Of a stretch of 64,000 bases of DNA, positions 44,401 to 56,680 are shown piece after piece. The stretch is taken from positions 21,910,580-21,974,579 of the forward strand of contig NC_089589.1 of the NCBI RefSeq assembly GCF_019320115.1. Reading direction: 5' to 3'. A program made the translations under genes and the position numbers. This DNA is from Miscanthus floridulus. Its lineage: Eukaryota; Streptophyta; Magnoliopsida; Poales; Poaceae. Every line of letters begins with the position of its first letter. Position 1 is the stretch's first letter. The notes under the pieces were generated by a model. That model saw only the letters and a list, made by a program, of their open reading frames with translations. It ran no database searches and was not told the DNA's origin.

Positions 44401-47400
44401 GATAGTCCTATGACTTTTGTGCATAGAAAGTGGGTCACTACCAACAAGAATTGTTTGGCTGTGATAAAGAACATGATTGAACCTGCAATTATGGGCTCAA
44501 TCCCAGAGTGTGACACGGTCACAGAATACCTCGATAGAATAAAGAGTCAGTTCACTGGCTCTTCAAAGACATATGCCACTTAGCTGATAAAGCAGCTGGT
44601 CACAGAGTGTTAATCTTGAAAAGGTGGCATAAGAGAGCTCACGATGTGTTGTCGAAATTATGGCACTATCGTTCAGGCCATATTTCGAGGGGGAGAATAG
44701 AAAGACTAGTTAAGAATGATATTCTTTCTCCATTAGAGCTCTCATATTAAGAACAATGCAGAGAATGCATAAAAGGAAAGTATGTAAAGAAAGATGACAA
44801 ACGAAGCACAGGAATTTTACAGATTATCCACACTGACATCTGTGGTTGGCTTTCCTGTAAAGAGTGTGGATGGTTATGTTTCGTTCATAACATTCACAGA
44901 TGATTACTCCCATTACGGCTATATTTATCCAATCAAAGAAAGAAAAGAAGTATTGGATAAATTTAAGATATTAAAGATTGAGATAGTCAGGTCTGACCAT
45001 GAGGGAGTACTACGGTCGGCATACCCTAAAAGAATGGCATAGTAGCCCAGTATTCTACACTGGGTGAACCTCAGTAGAATAGAGTAGCTAAAAGAATCAA
45101 TCGTACCCTGATGGATATGGTGGGCAGTATGATAAGTTACTCCACCTTACAGTTGAGCCTATGAATGGAGGCGTTAAAACCGTCATTCATATTCTCAATA
45201 GAGTATCAAGAAAGTCGGTGCCCAAAACACCGTATGAGTTGTGGACAGAAAGAGTACCCTCACTAAACCACTTGCGTGTATGGGGGAGAGCCCTGCTGAG
45301 GCTAAAGTATTTAACCCAAATATTGGTAAACTAGATCCCAAAATAGTAAGTTGCCATTTCATTGGCTACAAAGAAAAGTCAAAAGGTTTTCGTTTCTACT
45401 ATCCAGAGTGACATACAAAGTTTGTGGAAACGAGACACACTGTCTTCCTAGAGGATGAATTGATGAGGGGGAGCATGGTAGCTCGAGAAATTGACCTTGA
45501 AATGAAGCGGGTGTATGCGCCCGCTCCAATGATTCATGAGCCATTTTTCTCACTACCTGTTGTCGCTGCACCGACAGTACTAGATACTATGGTGCCAGCA
45601 CCTGTTGTTATCCCACCTGTGGCAACAATGAATGACGACGAGGAACCTATTCTTCAGGATCCTATAGAACCTATTACAACACATGAGGGGGAGCAACAAC
45701 AGCCTCAAACAGAAGATGTGCCAAAAGTGGAGGCCCCTAGAAGGTTTTAAAGAGTTAGAAAATCAGCTATTCCTGCTGATTATGAAGTGTACAACACTGA
45801 GGAATTTCAAATGGAGGATGATCCCACCTCATTTGAAGAAGCCATGAGAAATGATCATTCATCAAAGTGGCTTGAGGCCATGGAAGATGAAATGAAATCA
45901 ATAAATGTCAATAAAGTTTGGGATTTGGAAATAATTCCTAAAGGAGTCAAAACAGTAGGCTGTAAATGGGTCTACAAGACTAAACATGACTCTTAAGGGA
46001 ATATAAAGACATATAAAGTGTGACTTGTGGCAAAAGGCTTTATGCAAAGAGAATGGATTGATTACAATGAGACCTTTTCTCTAGTCTCATGTAAAGTTTC
46101 CTTCAGAATCATAATGGCATTAGTGGCACATTACGATTAAGAATTACATCATATGGATGTAAAGACGACATTTCTCAACAGAGACTTGGAGAAAAATGTT
46201 TACATGGCACAACCAAAAGGTTTTGTTATGGAAGGAAAAGAATGAACGGGATGCCGTCTAAAGAAATCCATTCATGGATTAAAACAAGCTTCAAGACACT
46301 AGTACTTGAAGTTTGATCAGACAATAAAGGATTTTGGGTTTTAAAGAGAATGTAGAGGACAATTGTGTCTATACAAAGTAAAGATAATGTAGAGGACAAT
46401 TGTGTCAATACAAAGTTTAAGAATGGGAAGTTTATCTTCCTTGTCCTGTATGTAGATGATATCTTACTTGCTAGTAGTGATGTCAGTCTACTACTGGAGA
46501 CAAAGAAATTTGATATGAAAGATCTTGGCGAAGCCTCGTTCGTCCTAGGGATCGAGACTCACCGAGATAGAAGAAAAAGGGTATAAGGACTGTCACAAAA
46601 GGCATACATGGAAAAGATCTTAAAGAAATTCAGTATGCACAAATGTAGTTCCTCACCTGCTCCTATAGTCAAAGGCGATAGATATGGGGATTTTCAATGC
46701 CCCAGGAACCAATATGAGCTCAATTGATAAAGTGAAAGTGGTTCCATATGCTTCAGCTGTCGGAAGCTTGCAACATGCTCAAGTATGTACACGCCCTGAT
46801 TTGGCATTTGTTACCGGGTTTTACTAGGTAGATTCCAGAGCAATTCTGGAATAGAACACTGAAATTAGTAAAGAAAGTCTTGCATTATTTGCAAGGAACG
46901 AAAGGCCTCATGATGACATATAGAAGATCTGATTCACTTCACATGGTGGGATATTCAGATTCTGATTATGCGAGAGTGAATGCATATCCAGACGTGGATT
47001 TTCTATCATCTCGCAAATGGGAGCTATTTCATAGAAAGCTCAAAGTAAACTGTCACTACATCGTCCACAATGTATGACAGTTTGTAGCGTGTTATGAGGC
47101 AACGGGCAGGTGAACTAACTAACGAAGTTCATACTCGGTTTGAAGGTGGTTGACGACATCTATAGACCACTAAAGTTATACTGCGATTATAATCTGGCAG
47201 TACAGGATGCTCATAACATAAGTCAAGTGGTGCTGCCAAACACATTGACATAGAGTATTATGTTGTGAAAGATAAAGTCCGGGATCAAGTCATAAGTCTT
47301 GAGCATATAAGAACAGAAAGGATACTCGCGGATCCGCTTACAAAAGGCTTACCACCCAACATGTTCAGAGAACATGTAGCTAGCTTGGGTTTAAGGGAAA

Positions 47401-47462
47401 GCCTAAAATATTCCTGGACAAAAGAAGGCCTAGAGATAAGTATCTATTTCAGAACAGAGTAG
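44400..47462 (+). pseudogene. Ty1-copia gag-pol remnant
   Basis: In order: a short gag piece (KNMIEPAIMGSIPECD at about 44470), then directly a gag-pre-integrase part (KLWHYRSGHISRGRIERL near 44655), the integrase core start (FVSFITFTDDYSHYGYI-like, 44860-45040), linker (45424-45750), reverse transcriptase of RVT_2 type (SKWLEAMEDEMKSINVNKVW at about 45865, KWVYKTKH, LYVDDILLAS at about 46447), and an RNase H-like end (VLHYLQGTKGLMMTYRRSDS at about 46876, GYSDSDYA). Gag and protease regions are mostly deleted and the rest is broken by many stops and frame shifts. The YVDD box is intact as sequence, but no functional polyprotein can be made. Confidence 0.85.
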
Positions 47463-47582
47463 TGAGTTGTAGCTGTTAAGTCTATCGGCAATGGACCATG
47501 ACGATTAGACATGCTCTATGAGCTAATCTGTAATGGAATGAATAAAAGTAAATGATATGAAAGTGAAAGATGGAATGAGATC

Positions 47583-47593
47583 AAGGGGGAGAA
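47583..47593 (+). other. Polypurine tract of the copia element
   Basis: AAGGGGGAGAA immediately before the TG start of the 3' LTR. Confidence 0.8.
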
Positions 47594-48031
47594 TGTTAGT
47601 TGATCTCCACCAATAGGCCCAACGGCCTATTGGGCCCTTGCCTCTGCTCCCTGATCGGGGGAGCCCAACCCTAACTGGTTGGCGGGCCCCTGTCGCATAG
47701 CACATAAATAGAGGAGTGGGGACTGGGCTCAGTGAACGAGGTTGAACGGAGCCACCACACCCACCTAAAGATAACCCTAATCCGATCCTAAAGCGTGCTG
47801 CCAGCGATGGGATGTGCCCCACCACCACTATCGTCGCCTATGCAGGGACACCGCCGGTGCCACTGGACTGGGTCTCCACAGTGCCACTGGATCACCACCA
47901 TCACGGACTCCATCGAGCCGGAGCTACCGCGGCACCGGTGTCTACCCGCTGTTGTACATCTACGGAGAAGACAAGGATGAGGTCTTCCCCGGATCTACGG
48001 TTACACAGAGGTACACACATCGATCCTAACA
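47594..48031 (+). repeat. 3' LTR of the copia element
   Basis: 438 bases from TGTTAGTTGATC to CCTAACA, with a TAAATA box (ACATAAATAGAGG near 47703). It matches the 5' LTR in blocks, with an extra CCAATAGGCCCAACGG region at its start that the 5' copy lacks. Confidence 0.82.
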
Positions 48032-48383
48032 ACCTAGTCTAAGGGCCAACAGAAATGTGTCTTCAGCTTGTTCCTAGGAATGGGACACAACCTCCAGCTT
48101 GTCCTCTCGTACGAGCATCGAGAGGCTTACATCCGTCGGATCAGCATCGGTCGGCATGGAGGGTGCCATGAGGAGTTGGATAGTGGTGTACCCTATGGAT
48201 ATATCGATATTCTTGGACTGCAGATCATTTTTGCACCCTATGGACATATCGATATTCCTAGAGATAAGGCAATGATTAACTGTAAATTTGATGTATCGAT
48301 ATACCGGTTAATCACTTTTTCCTACCTTGATTATGTTTTTCTATAGTAGTGACTATAGAAAGGATTTGTAGCAACGCTTCTTT
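48032..48383. other. DNA between copia element and CACTA-F
   Basis: A single open stretch of 92 codons (48068-48346, plus) occurs but has no recognised domain. The block GTACCCTATGGATATATCGATATT is partly duplicated 48 bases later (GCACCCTATGGACATATCGATATT). Confidence 0.35.
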
Positions 48384-48655
48384 CACTACGCCAGATTTGC
48401 ACATCACTGCGAGCATCATCACTGCCAGATTTGTGAGAACCGGCAGTGATGTACTTTCACTGCCGGTTATGAGCTTGAAAATGAAAAAATGATTGGGGCT
48501 GGGCTAAAACCGGCAGTGAAGGACCACATCACTGCGGTTTGTGATTTGAACCGGCAGTGTTTTGGTGGGCACTCATCACTGCCGGTTCAAGCGACAAACC
48601 GGCAGTGATTGTGCTCTATCACTGTTGGTTCTAGCCAAGAGCCGATGGTGACAAG
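48384..48655. repeat. Left TIR and subterminal array of CACTA-F
   Basis: About nine GGCAGTGAT or ATCACTGCCGG copies, in inverted pairs, from 48405 to 48620. Confidence 0.82.
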
Positions 48656-48662
48656 CCTACAG

Positions 48663-48672
48663 CATAAAAAGG
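48663..48672 (+). promoter_or_regulatory. TATA-like box for the TNP2 gene of CACTA-F
   Basis: CATAAAAAGG directly after the terminal array. Two leader exons probably follow (ending at a GTTAGTAAC donor near 48803 and a GTTGGTGTC donor near 48951), before the coding exon whose acceptor TTTGTGCAG precedes the ATG at 49263. Confidence 0.45.
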
Positions 48673-49262
48673 CTGCAGCCGTCCTCTTCCACCCCGAGAA
48701 CAGAGGCACGCTTTTGGGCCCTTCGCTCCATTGTTGCGGCTGCTCTTCACCATGAAGCTAGTGCTTGGATTTCGAAGAATGGCTTGATCTTTTTGCTTTA
48801 AGGTTAGTAACAAACATCCGCTCCTTTGATTTTGTTGCTTAATTAGCTTCGTTTTGATGGCTACATTGCTTGATTCTCATTCTAGAGAGCACTTTTCCAA
48901 TTGGACATTTGTGCAAGGCTCAAATTGTGGTGAATCCATCATCCAAAAGGTTGGTGTCTGTGAACACATTTAAATTCCTAGCTAATTATTCCATGGTGGT
49001 CAAGATCATCATTGTTAGTATGTGATGCTATATTTAGTTCTTATAAGTAGAGTAGAATAGTTGTTCTTCAATATTGTGCAATAATTGTTTTTTACTACGA
49101 TTTTCAATTTACAGGGTCGGGGCTACCAATTTCAATTTTTCAATAATTAGTGTACAATAATGTTTTCCAAAAATGGTACTTTCGAGCTACAATTATTTTT
49201 CATGAAGCTCGATTTCTTATTAATTCTTTGTAATTACTGTCTCATTATTTTTTTGTGCAGAG

Positions 49263-52200
49263 ATGGATCGAGAGTGGATGCATCTGTCCCGAACGGACAA
49301 GTGGTACATGCATGGCGTCAGCCAATTTATCACTGATGCCAAAGCCCATGCTGGGAATGGGAACCCTGTCTTCTGCCCATGCAAAGATTGCAAGAATCAT
49401 AGGAACTTTCGTCAAATTGAATCTATACGATCACACTTGATTACCAGGGGGTTCATGCCAAACTATACGATATGGACTATGCATGTCGAGGTTGGTGTGA
49501 ATGTTCTACAGGAAAACGATGATGATGTGGACATGCCTGACGTAGCCATCCACAATGTTGATGAGGAACCCGGTGTCAACACGGAACCTATGGCCACAGT
49601 TAATAATGTGTTTAGGAACACGCTAGCTGACGACACCGAGGATAACGATGGCATTTCTCAGCTGCTACGTAATGTAGAGACCGGATGTCTTAGTGAAAGA
49701 CAGCTGAGAAAGCTAGAGAAAATGAGACACGATGGCAAAACACCATTGTATAGGAATTATCCAATGAGCAAACTGGAAGCCGACATCATGCTGTTAGAGT
49801 TCAAATCGACAAACGGATTGAGCGATAAAGGCTTCGATCAGTTGTTAGGTATAATAAGGACAATGCTCCCAGAAAAAAACGAGTTGCTAGAAAAGACATA
49901 CTTGGCCAAGCAAATGATCTGCCCCATCGGCCTCGAGGTTGAAAAAATCCACGCGTGTTCCAATGATTGCATATTGTACCGTAGAGAAAAATACAAAGAC
50001 TTAGACAAGTGCCCCAAGTGTGAAACTCCACGGTATAAGGAAGGGCCATCAGATGAGGGTACCAAGACCAGAGGAGGTCCCGTAAAGGTCGTTTGGTATT
50101 TCTCTATAGCTCCCCGGGTGCATAGGTTGTTTGCATGTGCAAAGTCAGCCAAGCTATTGCGCTGGCATGGCGAAGAGCGTAAGAAAGATACAATGATGAG
50201 GCACCCCGCCGATGGGCATGACTGGAGGACTGTCAATACTATGTTCTATAAGGACATCGGTGGAGAGGTAAGGCACCTTTGGTTTGCTTTGAGCACAGAT
50301 GGGATGAATCTTTTCGACCAGGTTAGAAGCAATCATAGCACCTGGCCAGTGACGCTCTGTATATACAACCTTCCACCTTGGGTCTGTATGAAGCGGTCGT
50401 ACATCCAGATGCCACTACTGATCCAAGGGCCAAGACAGCCTGGGAATGACATCGATGTGTTTCTGGAACCATTGATCGATGAACTAGTGGAAATGTTTGA
50501 AAAGGGTGTGCCGGATGTTTGGGACGAGTATAAAAAGGAACATGTCACGATCAAGGGAGTACTTATCGCTACAATCACTGACCTGTCAGGTCGAGGTTCG
50601 TTGTCCAAAGAGAAAACAAAAGGCTATACTGGATGTGTCGAGTGCTTGGACGACACCGATGCGGTAAATTTGCCAAATAACTCAAAGATAGTTTATATGG
50701 GACACCGTAGGTTCCTACCTAAGGATCACCCTTACCGCAGGAACAGAAAAGATTTCAATGGTACTATTGAGAAACGCTTAGCTCCAAAATATCGAGACGG
50801 GCATGCGATACTTCGAGAACTCAACAAACTAGAGGTTGTCTTGGGGAAGGGGGACAATGCAGTAGCAGCGCCTGATGGGAGCATTTGGAAGAAAAAATCG
50901 GTTTTTTGGAAACTACCTTACTGGGCATTTCTGAGTGTACGCCACTGTCTTGATCCCATGCACATCACTAAAAACGTGTGCGCTAACACTCTTAACACCT
51001 TGATGGACACCGGGGGGACATCGAAGGATTCACTAGCCACACGCCTAGACATGCAACACTTGGGAATCAGGAAGGAGCTGCATCCCGTGGAGCTAGAGAA
51101 TGGCCAGTTCAAACTTCCGGTTGCGTCATGGACATTGAAGAAGGAAGAAAAGCGTGCGCTTATTTCTTTCTTCAATGAACTCAAAGTCCCGACGGGCTAC
51201 TGTGCGAACCCGAAGAGGCTAGTGAACATGAGAGAACTCAAGTTCAACTATGGCCCTATGAAGGTCCATGACTGTCATGTCATTATGACTCAGCTGCTCC
51301 CTGTTGCCCTGCGTGGTATCCTCCCCCAAAGGTCCGTGCCCCAATCATAAAGCTTTGCTTGTTCTTCAACGCGATCTCAAAAAAGGTCATTGATGTGTCC
51401 ACGCTAGAGAGCTGCAGCGGGACATAGCCGAAACTCTCATTAGGCTTGAGATGCATTTCCCGCCGACTTACTTTGATATCTCATTGCATCTGCTCATTCA
51501 TCTTGTTGACCAAATTAGAGCCCTTGGCCCAATGTACCTGCATCAGATGTTCCCTTTCAAAAGATTGATGAAAGTTTTTAGGAGGTATGTTAGGAACAGA
51601 TTCAGGCCAGAAGGGGGCATGGTTGAAGGATGGTCAACGGAGGAGGCCGTTGAGTTCTACACATATTATCTAGACATCAAAAGGGTCGGAGTTCCAGAAT
51701 CTCGTCACGAGGGAAGACTACGTGGCAAAGGAACGGTCGGGGACAAATCTGTTACAGTAGATGACCTTGTTTCTTTTAGACAGGCACAGTTCGCTATTCT
51801 CTAGCAAGCCAAGGGTGTGATGCCATACATTGACGAGCACAGGCAATCGCTGCAAACTCTGTATCCGAGCAAGTCACAGGCTTGGCTGGATAAAAAACAT
51901 AAGGAGGAATTTGTCAGCTGGTTGCGACGTCGCTTGCTTGGAATAAAGTTGGGTAATCAACTGGATGCCATAGCCAAGGGACCTTCGAGTACATATCTTA
52001 AGTACCAAGGGTATGAGATCAATGGATTCACATTTTACACAAAAAAGCAAGATGGAAAGAGCACATACCAAAATTGTGGTGTTCGTTTTGATGCTCACGA
52101 CGAAAACGGCAACATGCAGGCGACATACTATGGTTTCATAGAGGAGATATGGGAGCTAGCCTACAGTCCATTGAAGGTAGCTCTTTTTTGCTACTAGTGG

Positions 52201-52545
52201 GTCCGGCTCGAGGAAATCAACACTGACAGCGAAGGGTTCACTACCGTTGATCTCACTAAGACCGCATATAGAGACGACCCCTTTGTCCTTGCAAGAGATG
52301 TTATGCAAGTCTTCTATCCAAGGGACAACAAGACAAATGGAAGGCTAAAAGTAGTCCTAGAAGGGAAAAGAAAGATGGTCGGTGTCGATGGAGTGACGGA
52401 CGAAGAAGACTACAGGGGCTATCAGGAAATGCCTCCATTCGGGGCGAACGTACCCCTACCTATACTTCAAGAGGGTGACGAACCTGCTTACGTACGAATT
52501 GATCACAATGAGGCCCTCATTGTTGATGCACCTAAAGATAGTTAG
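49263..52545 (+). pseudogene. TNP2-like transposase of CACTA-F
   Basis: Full-length homologue of the CACTA-E transposase. Transpos_assoc domain first (DREWMHLSRTDKWYMHGV, FCPCKDCKN, H-x-ITRGFMPNY), a Glu/Asp-rich linker, Transposase_21 (LEVEKIHACSNDCILYRR at 49933, KCPKC, STDGMNLFDQ, PGNDIDVFLEPLIDEL, LDPMHITKNVC), DUF4218 (VHDCHVIMTQLLPVALRG, GVPESRHEGRL) and DUF4216 (TYYGFIEEIWELAY, DDPFVLARDVMQVFYP), ending at TAG 52543-52545. The start ATG follows the acceptor TTTGTGCAG. Damage: a lost base in the C run near 51322-51327, a second shift near 51405, TAG at 51802-51804 and TAG at 52195-52197, both where relatives have Gln. The first 695 codons are intact. Confidence 0.88.
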
Positions 52546-52999
52546 ATTATTGTTAACTATGTAATCATTATGCAGATGTTGTATCAGTAATTCGCACTGA
52601 ATATTTAATTTATATTTTGTGCGCATCTCTACAATTTAATTATTAACTATGTAATCAAATATTAAGATGATGTTCACAAACACTATTATTTAATAATTAT
52701 AGACCATTAATTCATTATCATAGAATTAAATAATCAAGACAAAAAAATTTGTGTTATTTTAGAATATAAACTAACTGCATTATTTATATTAATAAATAAA
52801 TAAAGAAAAGCAAACTAAGTGAACTCCCTGTTCTAGCTCAACGGTTAAGGCCGCGCACTCTGTACTCTGAGACCCGCGCTTGAAACCCAGGCGGGCCAAG
52901 CTTTTTTATTTTTTTTACAAAAGGCTACGATGGCAGGCTCCAAACCGACACTGTTTTTTATATTTTTTTACCTAAAGTTGGCGGCAGGGCCCTTCACTG
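52546..52999. other. Spacer after TNP2 of CACTA-F
   Basis: AT-rich stretch with no gene, then the tRNA-like block at 52829-52903. Confidence 0.5.
52829..52903 (+). other. tRNA-like block 1 of CACTA-F
   Basis: TAGCTCAACGGTTAAGG (52834-52850) resembles an A box and GCTTGAAACCC (52878-52888) a B box. Degenerate; not likely a working tRNA gene. Confidence 0.45.
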
Positions 53000-53220
53000 C
53001 CCGTTTTGGGTTTAAAACCGGCAGTGATATCTTCAATCACAGTCGGTTGCTCAAACCGACATAGAAGGACCAATTCACTGTCGTTTTTTAAACTAAAACC
53101 GACAGTGATGTGTAGATGCTCCTCACATGCCAACAGTGCTCCCATGACCACAACCGTTGGAACACTGCTCCCACCTACCCCGACAACTTTAGTTCAGAAA
53201 TAAAAATATACCACGACTGT
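53000..53220. repeat. Internal GGCAGTGAT-type array of CACTA-F (array 2)
   Basis: Repeats such as AAAACCGGCAGTGATATC (53018 on), AATCACAGTCGGTT and AAACCGACAGTGATG, in inverted pairs, then the TATA box at 53228. Confidence 0.72.
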
Positions 53221-53227
53221 TGGCCCC

Positions 53228-53234
53228 TATAAAA
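53228..53234 (+). promoter_or_regulatory. TATA box after internal array 2
   Basis: CCTATAAAATGGCC, at the same relative place to the repeat array as at the element start. What it would drive is unclear; the next 700 bp have no convincing frame. Confidence 0.45.
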
Positions 53235-53935
53235 TGGCCCTCGGCCAGGAGCTAGCCTCTCCATGCATGTTTGTTTCAGCTAGGCCTTATCAGCCATGAT
53301 ACAATGTTTTCCTCTCACAACAAACCACAGATATCGTTATGTATCGTAGTCTACCAAAATGGTGCACACATGAGGTACTAGAAGAATGCTACTGAAGATA
53401 GAGCAACGCCGAAGATTGGAGATGCCATGAGGTTCACAGAGCCATCCGCTGTGGTGCGCTCTGGACTGTATGTCCAGAGAGACCTAGTGTGCTCTGGGCA
53501 ATTTCCTGCCCCGAAGCGGCATTGGTTCATCGGTGAGGTGCCGAGCTAAATCCGATGTGCTCTAGACTGTACCGAGAAAAAGGCCATGGCCTGCAGAGGC
53601 ATTGATTCATCAATGCCACCTTATCATCTCCAACCGGTATAGCTCATAGACCACCTCGTTGCTGTTGTTTGACCCTAGTTGGTGCTAGAAGATTGCTACT
53701 GACGTGGTTAGATTATAATGTGTTGATACACATTGATGGTAACATTGACCTGTACGCAAATAGGTCTTTGTTATTGTATATGGAATTTTAGTGTAAGGTC
53801 TTTGTTATCGTATATGTAACTTATTTCTAATTTTTTTGTAATTTTTTGATGTATTTCATTACTATCTAAATAAATATATCGTTGTTATTAAAACTTTCCA
53901 ACTGTAGTATCTAAATAAATGTATCCTTTACATAT
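53235..53935. other. Region without recognised gene in CACTA-F
   Basis: Contains imperfect direct repeats (TGTGCTCTGG...GGCATTGGTTCATCGGTGA near 53500 and TGTGCTCTAG...GGCATTGATTCATCAATG near 53570). Could be a non-coding transcript or decayed exon. Confidence 0.35.
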
Positions 53936-53989
53936 ATGCACCTTCACTATCGGTTCTATTTAAAAACAGGCAGTGATGTCCATACCCCC

Positions 53990-53998
53990 TATATAAAA
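53990..53998 (+). promoter_or_regulatory. TATA box before the unrecognised four-exon gene
   Basis: CCTATATAAAACAAACTG, 115 bases before the ATG at 54113 and about 20 bases after a GGCAGTGAT repeat (53970). Confidence 0.55.
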
Positions 53999-54112
53999 CA
54001 AACTGTCGGCCACATACATCGATCCCACCCACCCACGAACTCTCTCAGTCTCATTTCTCACTTTTCACTCTCACTTCTCAAGACATCCACTCTCTCTCTA
54101 CGTGATTTGGTC

Positions 54113-55337
54113 ATGGCTCTTGCATTTTTCAATGGTATTGATATGTTGTCTTCTCCAATATTCTATCTATATTCATTTGATCTATATTTATATTCATGTT
54201 TCTTTGCATTCTACATTTATATATATTCTTATTCCTTGCATTCGATCTATATTTAATTATGTTGCCACATTTTACTTGGAAGAATTTTTTGTGCATGTAT
54301 TTTATGTTCATTTTTTTTTGCATTTTATCGATCAGGTGGTATGAACAACGGACCTCCCCCACCACAAAAACCAGGTTTCCACCCTGGCGATGAGTCATTC
54401 GCTCCTAATGTGGCCATTCCATGGTTCCCTATTCTAGCTATTGTATGAAATATTTTCCAACATCTTTTGTTTTTTGATGCTAACAAATAACTGTAATTAG
54501 TTTAATATCATTGTTGCATGCATATATGTCGCAGACTATATCCCCAATAGATTGGCTGCGAACAACACTTAGCTGGTTCTTTATCTCGGACATCGTCGAG
54601 AACACAGCATCTAATGCAAGTGGTCGGCTATGGACGTGTGAACTCAGTTTTTTCATCCCTATGAGGGGTTCAAATCATCGGAACCATATCCACGAGACCG
54701 GAATATAGAGCACGGACGTGATAAGCGCCCAATTAACAACCGTGCGCATTTGTTTAGAGGCACTTCGATGTATTTGCTATGATGTGCCTGATTTCTCGCA
54801 CTTCAAGGCACTTGCTTTGAATGCTGGTGATATCCCCGTCCCGCAAGCAAGCGAATGGTTTGCGAGGTACAACCATGCGGATGTGGTAAAATGGTCAATT
54901 ATACCTGAGTCGTGGTTATTTGTTGTTTAATATTGTAATAACATTCTCTAATTTTTTTTCTTTTCCTCCATATGCAGATTGAGCTACAGGACCTTACCTA
55001 TGCTGCATGTGGCTTGTGGGCTGTTCTAGACCAAGCTATGGAGCAACTCAGGTACGATTGGGACTTCTGCAATGGAAACCTCGGCCAGCTCACTATAGAA
55101 GGACGCTAGTACTGCATAAGGATTACTAATAGGGGCAGTGGTCGTTCAGTAGGTTACATCTATGGCCGACCATTCTTTTGGTATTGTGAGGCATGAGACA
55201 GTGCACTCATATGGGCATTGGACTTCATCGATACAAGCGGATACATAATCCGTGACATCAATTACCATATATGGCTACAAAGGCATGTTAGTGTGCATGG
55301 CCCGATCGATCCCGGCAGTGATTCTGATAGTAATTAA
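54113..55337 (+). pseudogene. Unrecognised four-exon gene in CACTA-F
   Basis: I do not recognise the family. Exons with GT/AG borders: 54113-54134, 54336-54442, 54535-54885, 54978-55337, all in phase, about 280 codons. Features in order: MALAFFNG start; Pro-rich NNGPPPPQKPGFHPGDESF; a Trp/Phe-containing helix-like segment (IDWLRTTLSWFFISDIVEN); central part (LRCICYDVPDFSHFKALAL); a compact aromatic region (YAACGLWAVLDQAMEQLRYD, then VGYIYGRPFFWYCEA); acidic/serine tail PGSDSDSN before TAA. Three in-frame stops interrupt it (TAG 54706-54708, TAG 55107-55109, TGA 55194-55196), yet there is no frame shift, which argues that the model is a real, decaying gene. It has its own TATA box and repeat array. 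Could be an element accessory protein or captured cargo. Confidence 0.6.
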
Positions 55338-55441
55338 TGTTTATTTAGCTAGGTTTTCAAGGTCGTAGTTTAATTGGGTTCAAATTTTAATATGTACGGC
55401 TTTGTGTGTTTAATTATTGTCATGCAAGTAATTCGTGTAAC

Positions 55442-56356
55442 ATTCCGGTGTCGTATTTGTCTCAAACTTATTCTTAGGCTTGCACGTGCCACGTGTGAAG
55501 GAAACACAAAGTTTGGGATTTTCTGGAGATGGTTTGCTACTTTCTGAGGTTTAATTGAATTTTCGCGCGACGACACTGTTTAATTATAGGTTGAACCGAG
55601 TCAACCCACTAAAAGATCTGGAATGGTGCCAAACTTTTACACAGGCTCTAATGTGTCCTAGGAATAAGAATTTTGTGGAGGTGGATGAAAAAATCTATTG
55701 GGTCCAAGATGAAATTCACCCTCTTTTGTATCATTTGGCATAGAGAAAAATATAATAAATAAAAAAATGAACAAAAAAACCTAAGATCCTGTGTGGGGTC
55801 TTAATTTGGGTGTACATGCTTGCCAAAAAAATTTCAAGCCATGTCGACATAGGCGGAGTATACATGCTTCACAGAGGTACATGTGCCCTTTCATCGAACC
55901 ATGACTACACATATAGGTTATCAAGGTTTCTGTGGTTCATAGGCATTCCGGTGTCATATTTGTCTCAAACTTTTTCTTAGGCTTGCATGTGCCACGTGTG
56001 AAGGAAACACCAAGTTTGGGATTTTTCGGAGAAGGTTTGCTACTTTTTGAGGTTTAATTGAATTTTCGCATGACGAGACCGTTTAATTATAGGTTGAACT
56101 GAGTCTACCCACGAAAAGATCCGGAATGGTGCCAAACTTTTACGCAGGCTCTAATGTGCCCTACAGATAAGAATTTTGTGGAGGTGGATGAAAAAATCTG
56201 TTGGGTCCAAGATGAAATTCACCCTCTTTTGTCTCATTCAGCACACAGAAAAATATAATTAATAAAAAATGATTTGAAAAACCTAAGATCATGTGTGGGA
56301 TCTTAATTTGGGTGTACACGCTTGCCAAAAAAATTTCAAGCCATTTCGACATAGGA
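55442..56356. repeat. 503-bp direct repeat, two copies, in CACTA-F
   Basis: A block starting ATTCCGGTGTC (55442 and 55945) and running through GGAATGGTGCCAAACTTTTA to CAAGCCATNTCGACATAGG is present twice in tandem, about 90 percent alike by eye. Low coding potential on both strands. Confidence 0.85.
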
Positions 56357-56404
56357 ATACATATGCTTCTATATATTCAGTATATGAAAGAATTTTTTTA
56401 ATGT

Positions 56405-56515
56405 ATATAAACATCACTATCGGTTTCAAGAAACCGGCAGTGATGAGAGGAAACCAATAGTGATGCATGTTATCACTGTCGGTTTATTTTGAAAACCGGC
56501 AGTGATATATAAAAA
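56405..56515. repeat. Internal GGCAGTGAT-type array of CACTA-F (array 3)
   Basis: AAACCGGCAGTGATGAG (56430 on), ATCACTGTCGGTTT and AAAACCGGCAGTGATAT copies; further single copies near 56810-56845. Confidence 0.72.
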
Positions 56516-56530
56516 ATTAAAAAAAATTGT

Positions 56531-56604
56531 GCCAGCCCTCGGGTTTGAGCTCGGGTCTCGGGCCATAGAGTTCAGACACTTAACCGCTGCGTTAGTATAG
56601 GATG
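56531..56604 (-). other. tRNA-like block 2 of CACTA-F
   Basis: On the minus strand, an A-box-like AACGCAGCGGTTAAGTG is followed about 30 bases later by a B-box-like GAGCTCAAACCCGAGG. Degenerate. Confidence 0.4.
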
Positions 56605-56680
56605 TGTGTCATAATTTATTTATTTTATCTTTTTGACCTTTAGACCGCTTAATAAATTATAAAATTAAACCAAAAAAATT

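Larger units (their letters stand above)
41977..48031 (+). mobile_element. Decayed Ty1-copia retrotransposon
   Basis: Two related LTRs (about 41977-42371 and 47594-48031), a primer-binding site TGGTATCGGAGCC (42373 on) matching plant initiator tRNA-Met type sites, a long GC-rich leader with tandem repeats, gag and pol remnants full of stops and shifts, and a polypurine tract AAGGGGGAGAA (47583-47593). The LTR pair is clearly diverged (different length and many substitutions), so insertion is old. No matching 5-bp duplication was seen; the left edge is approximate. Confidence 0.82.
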
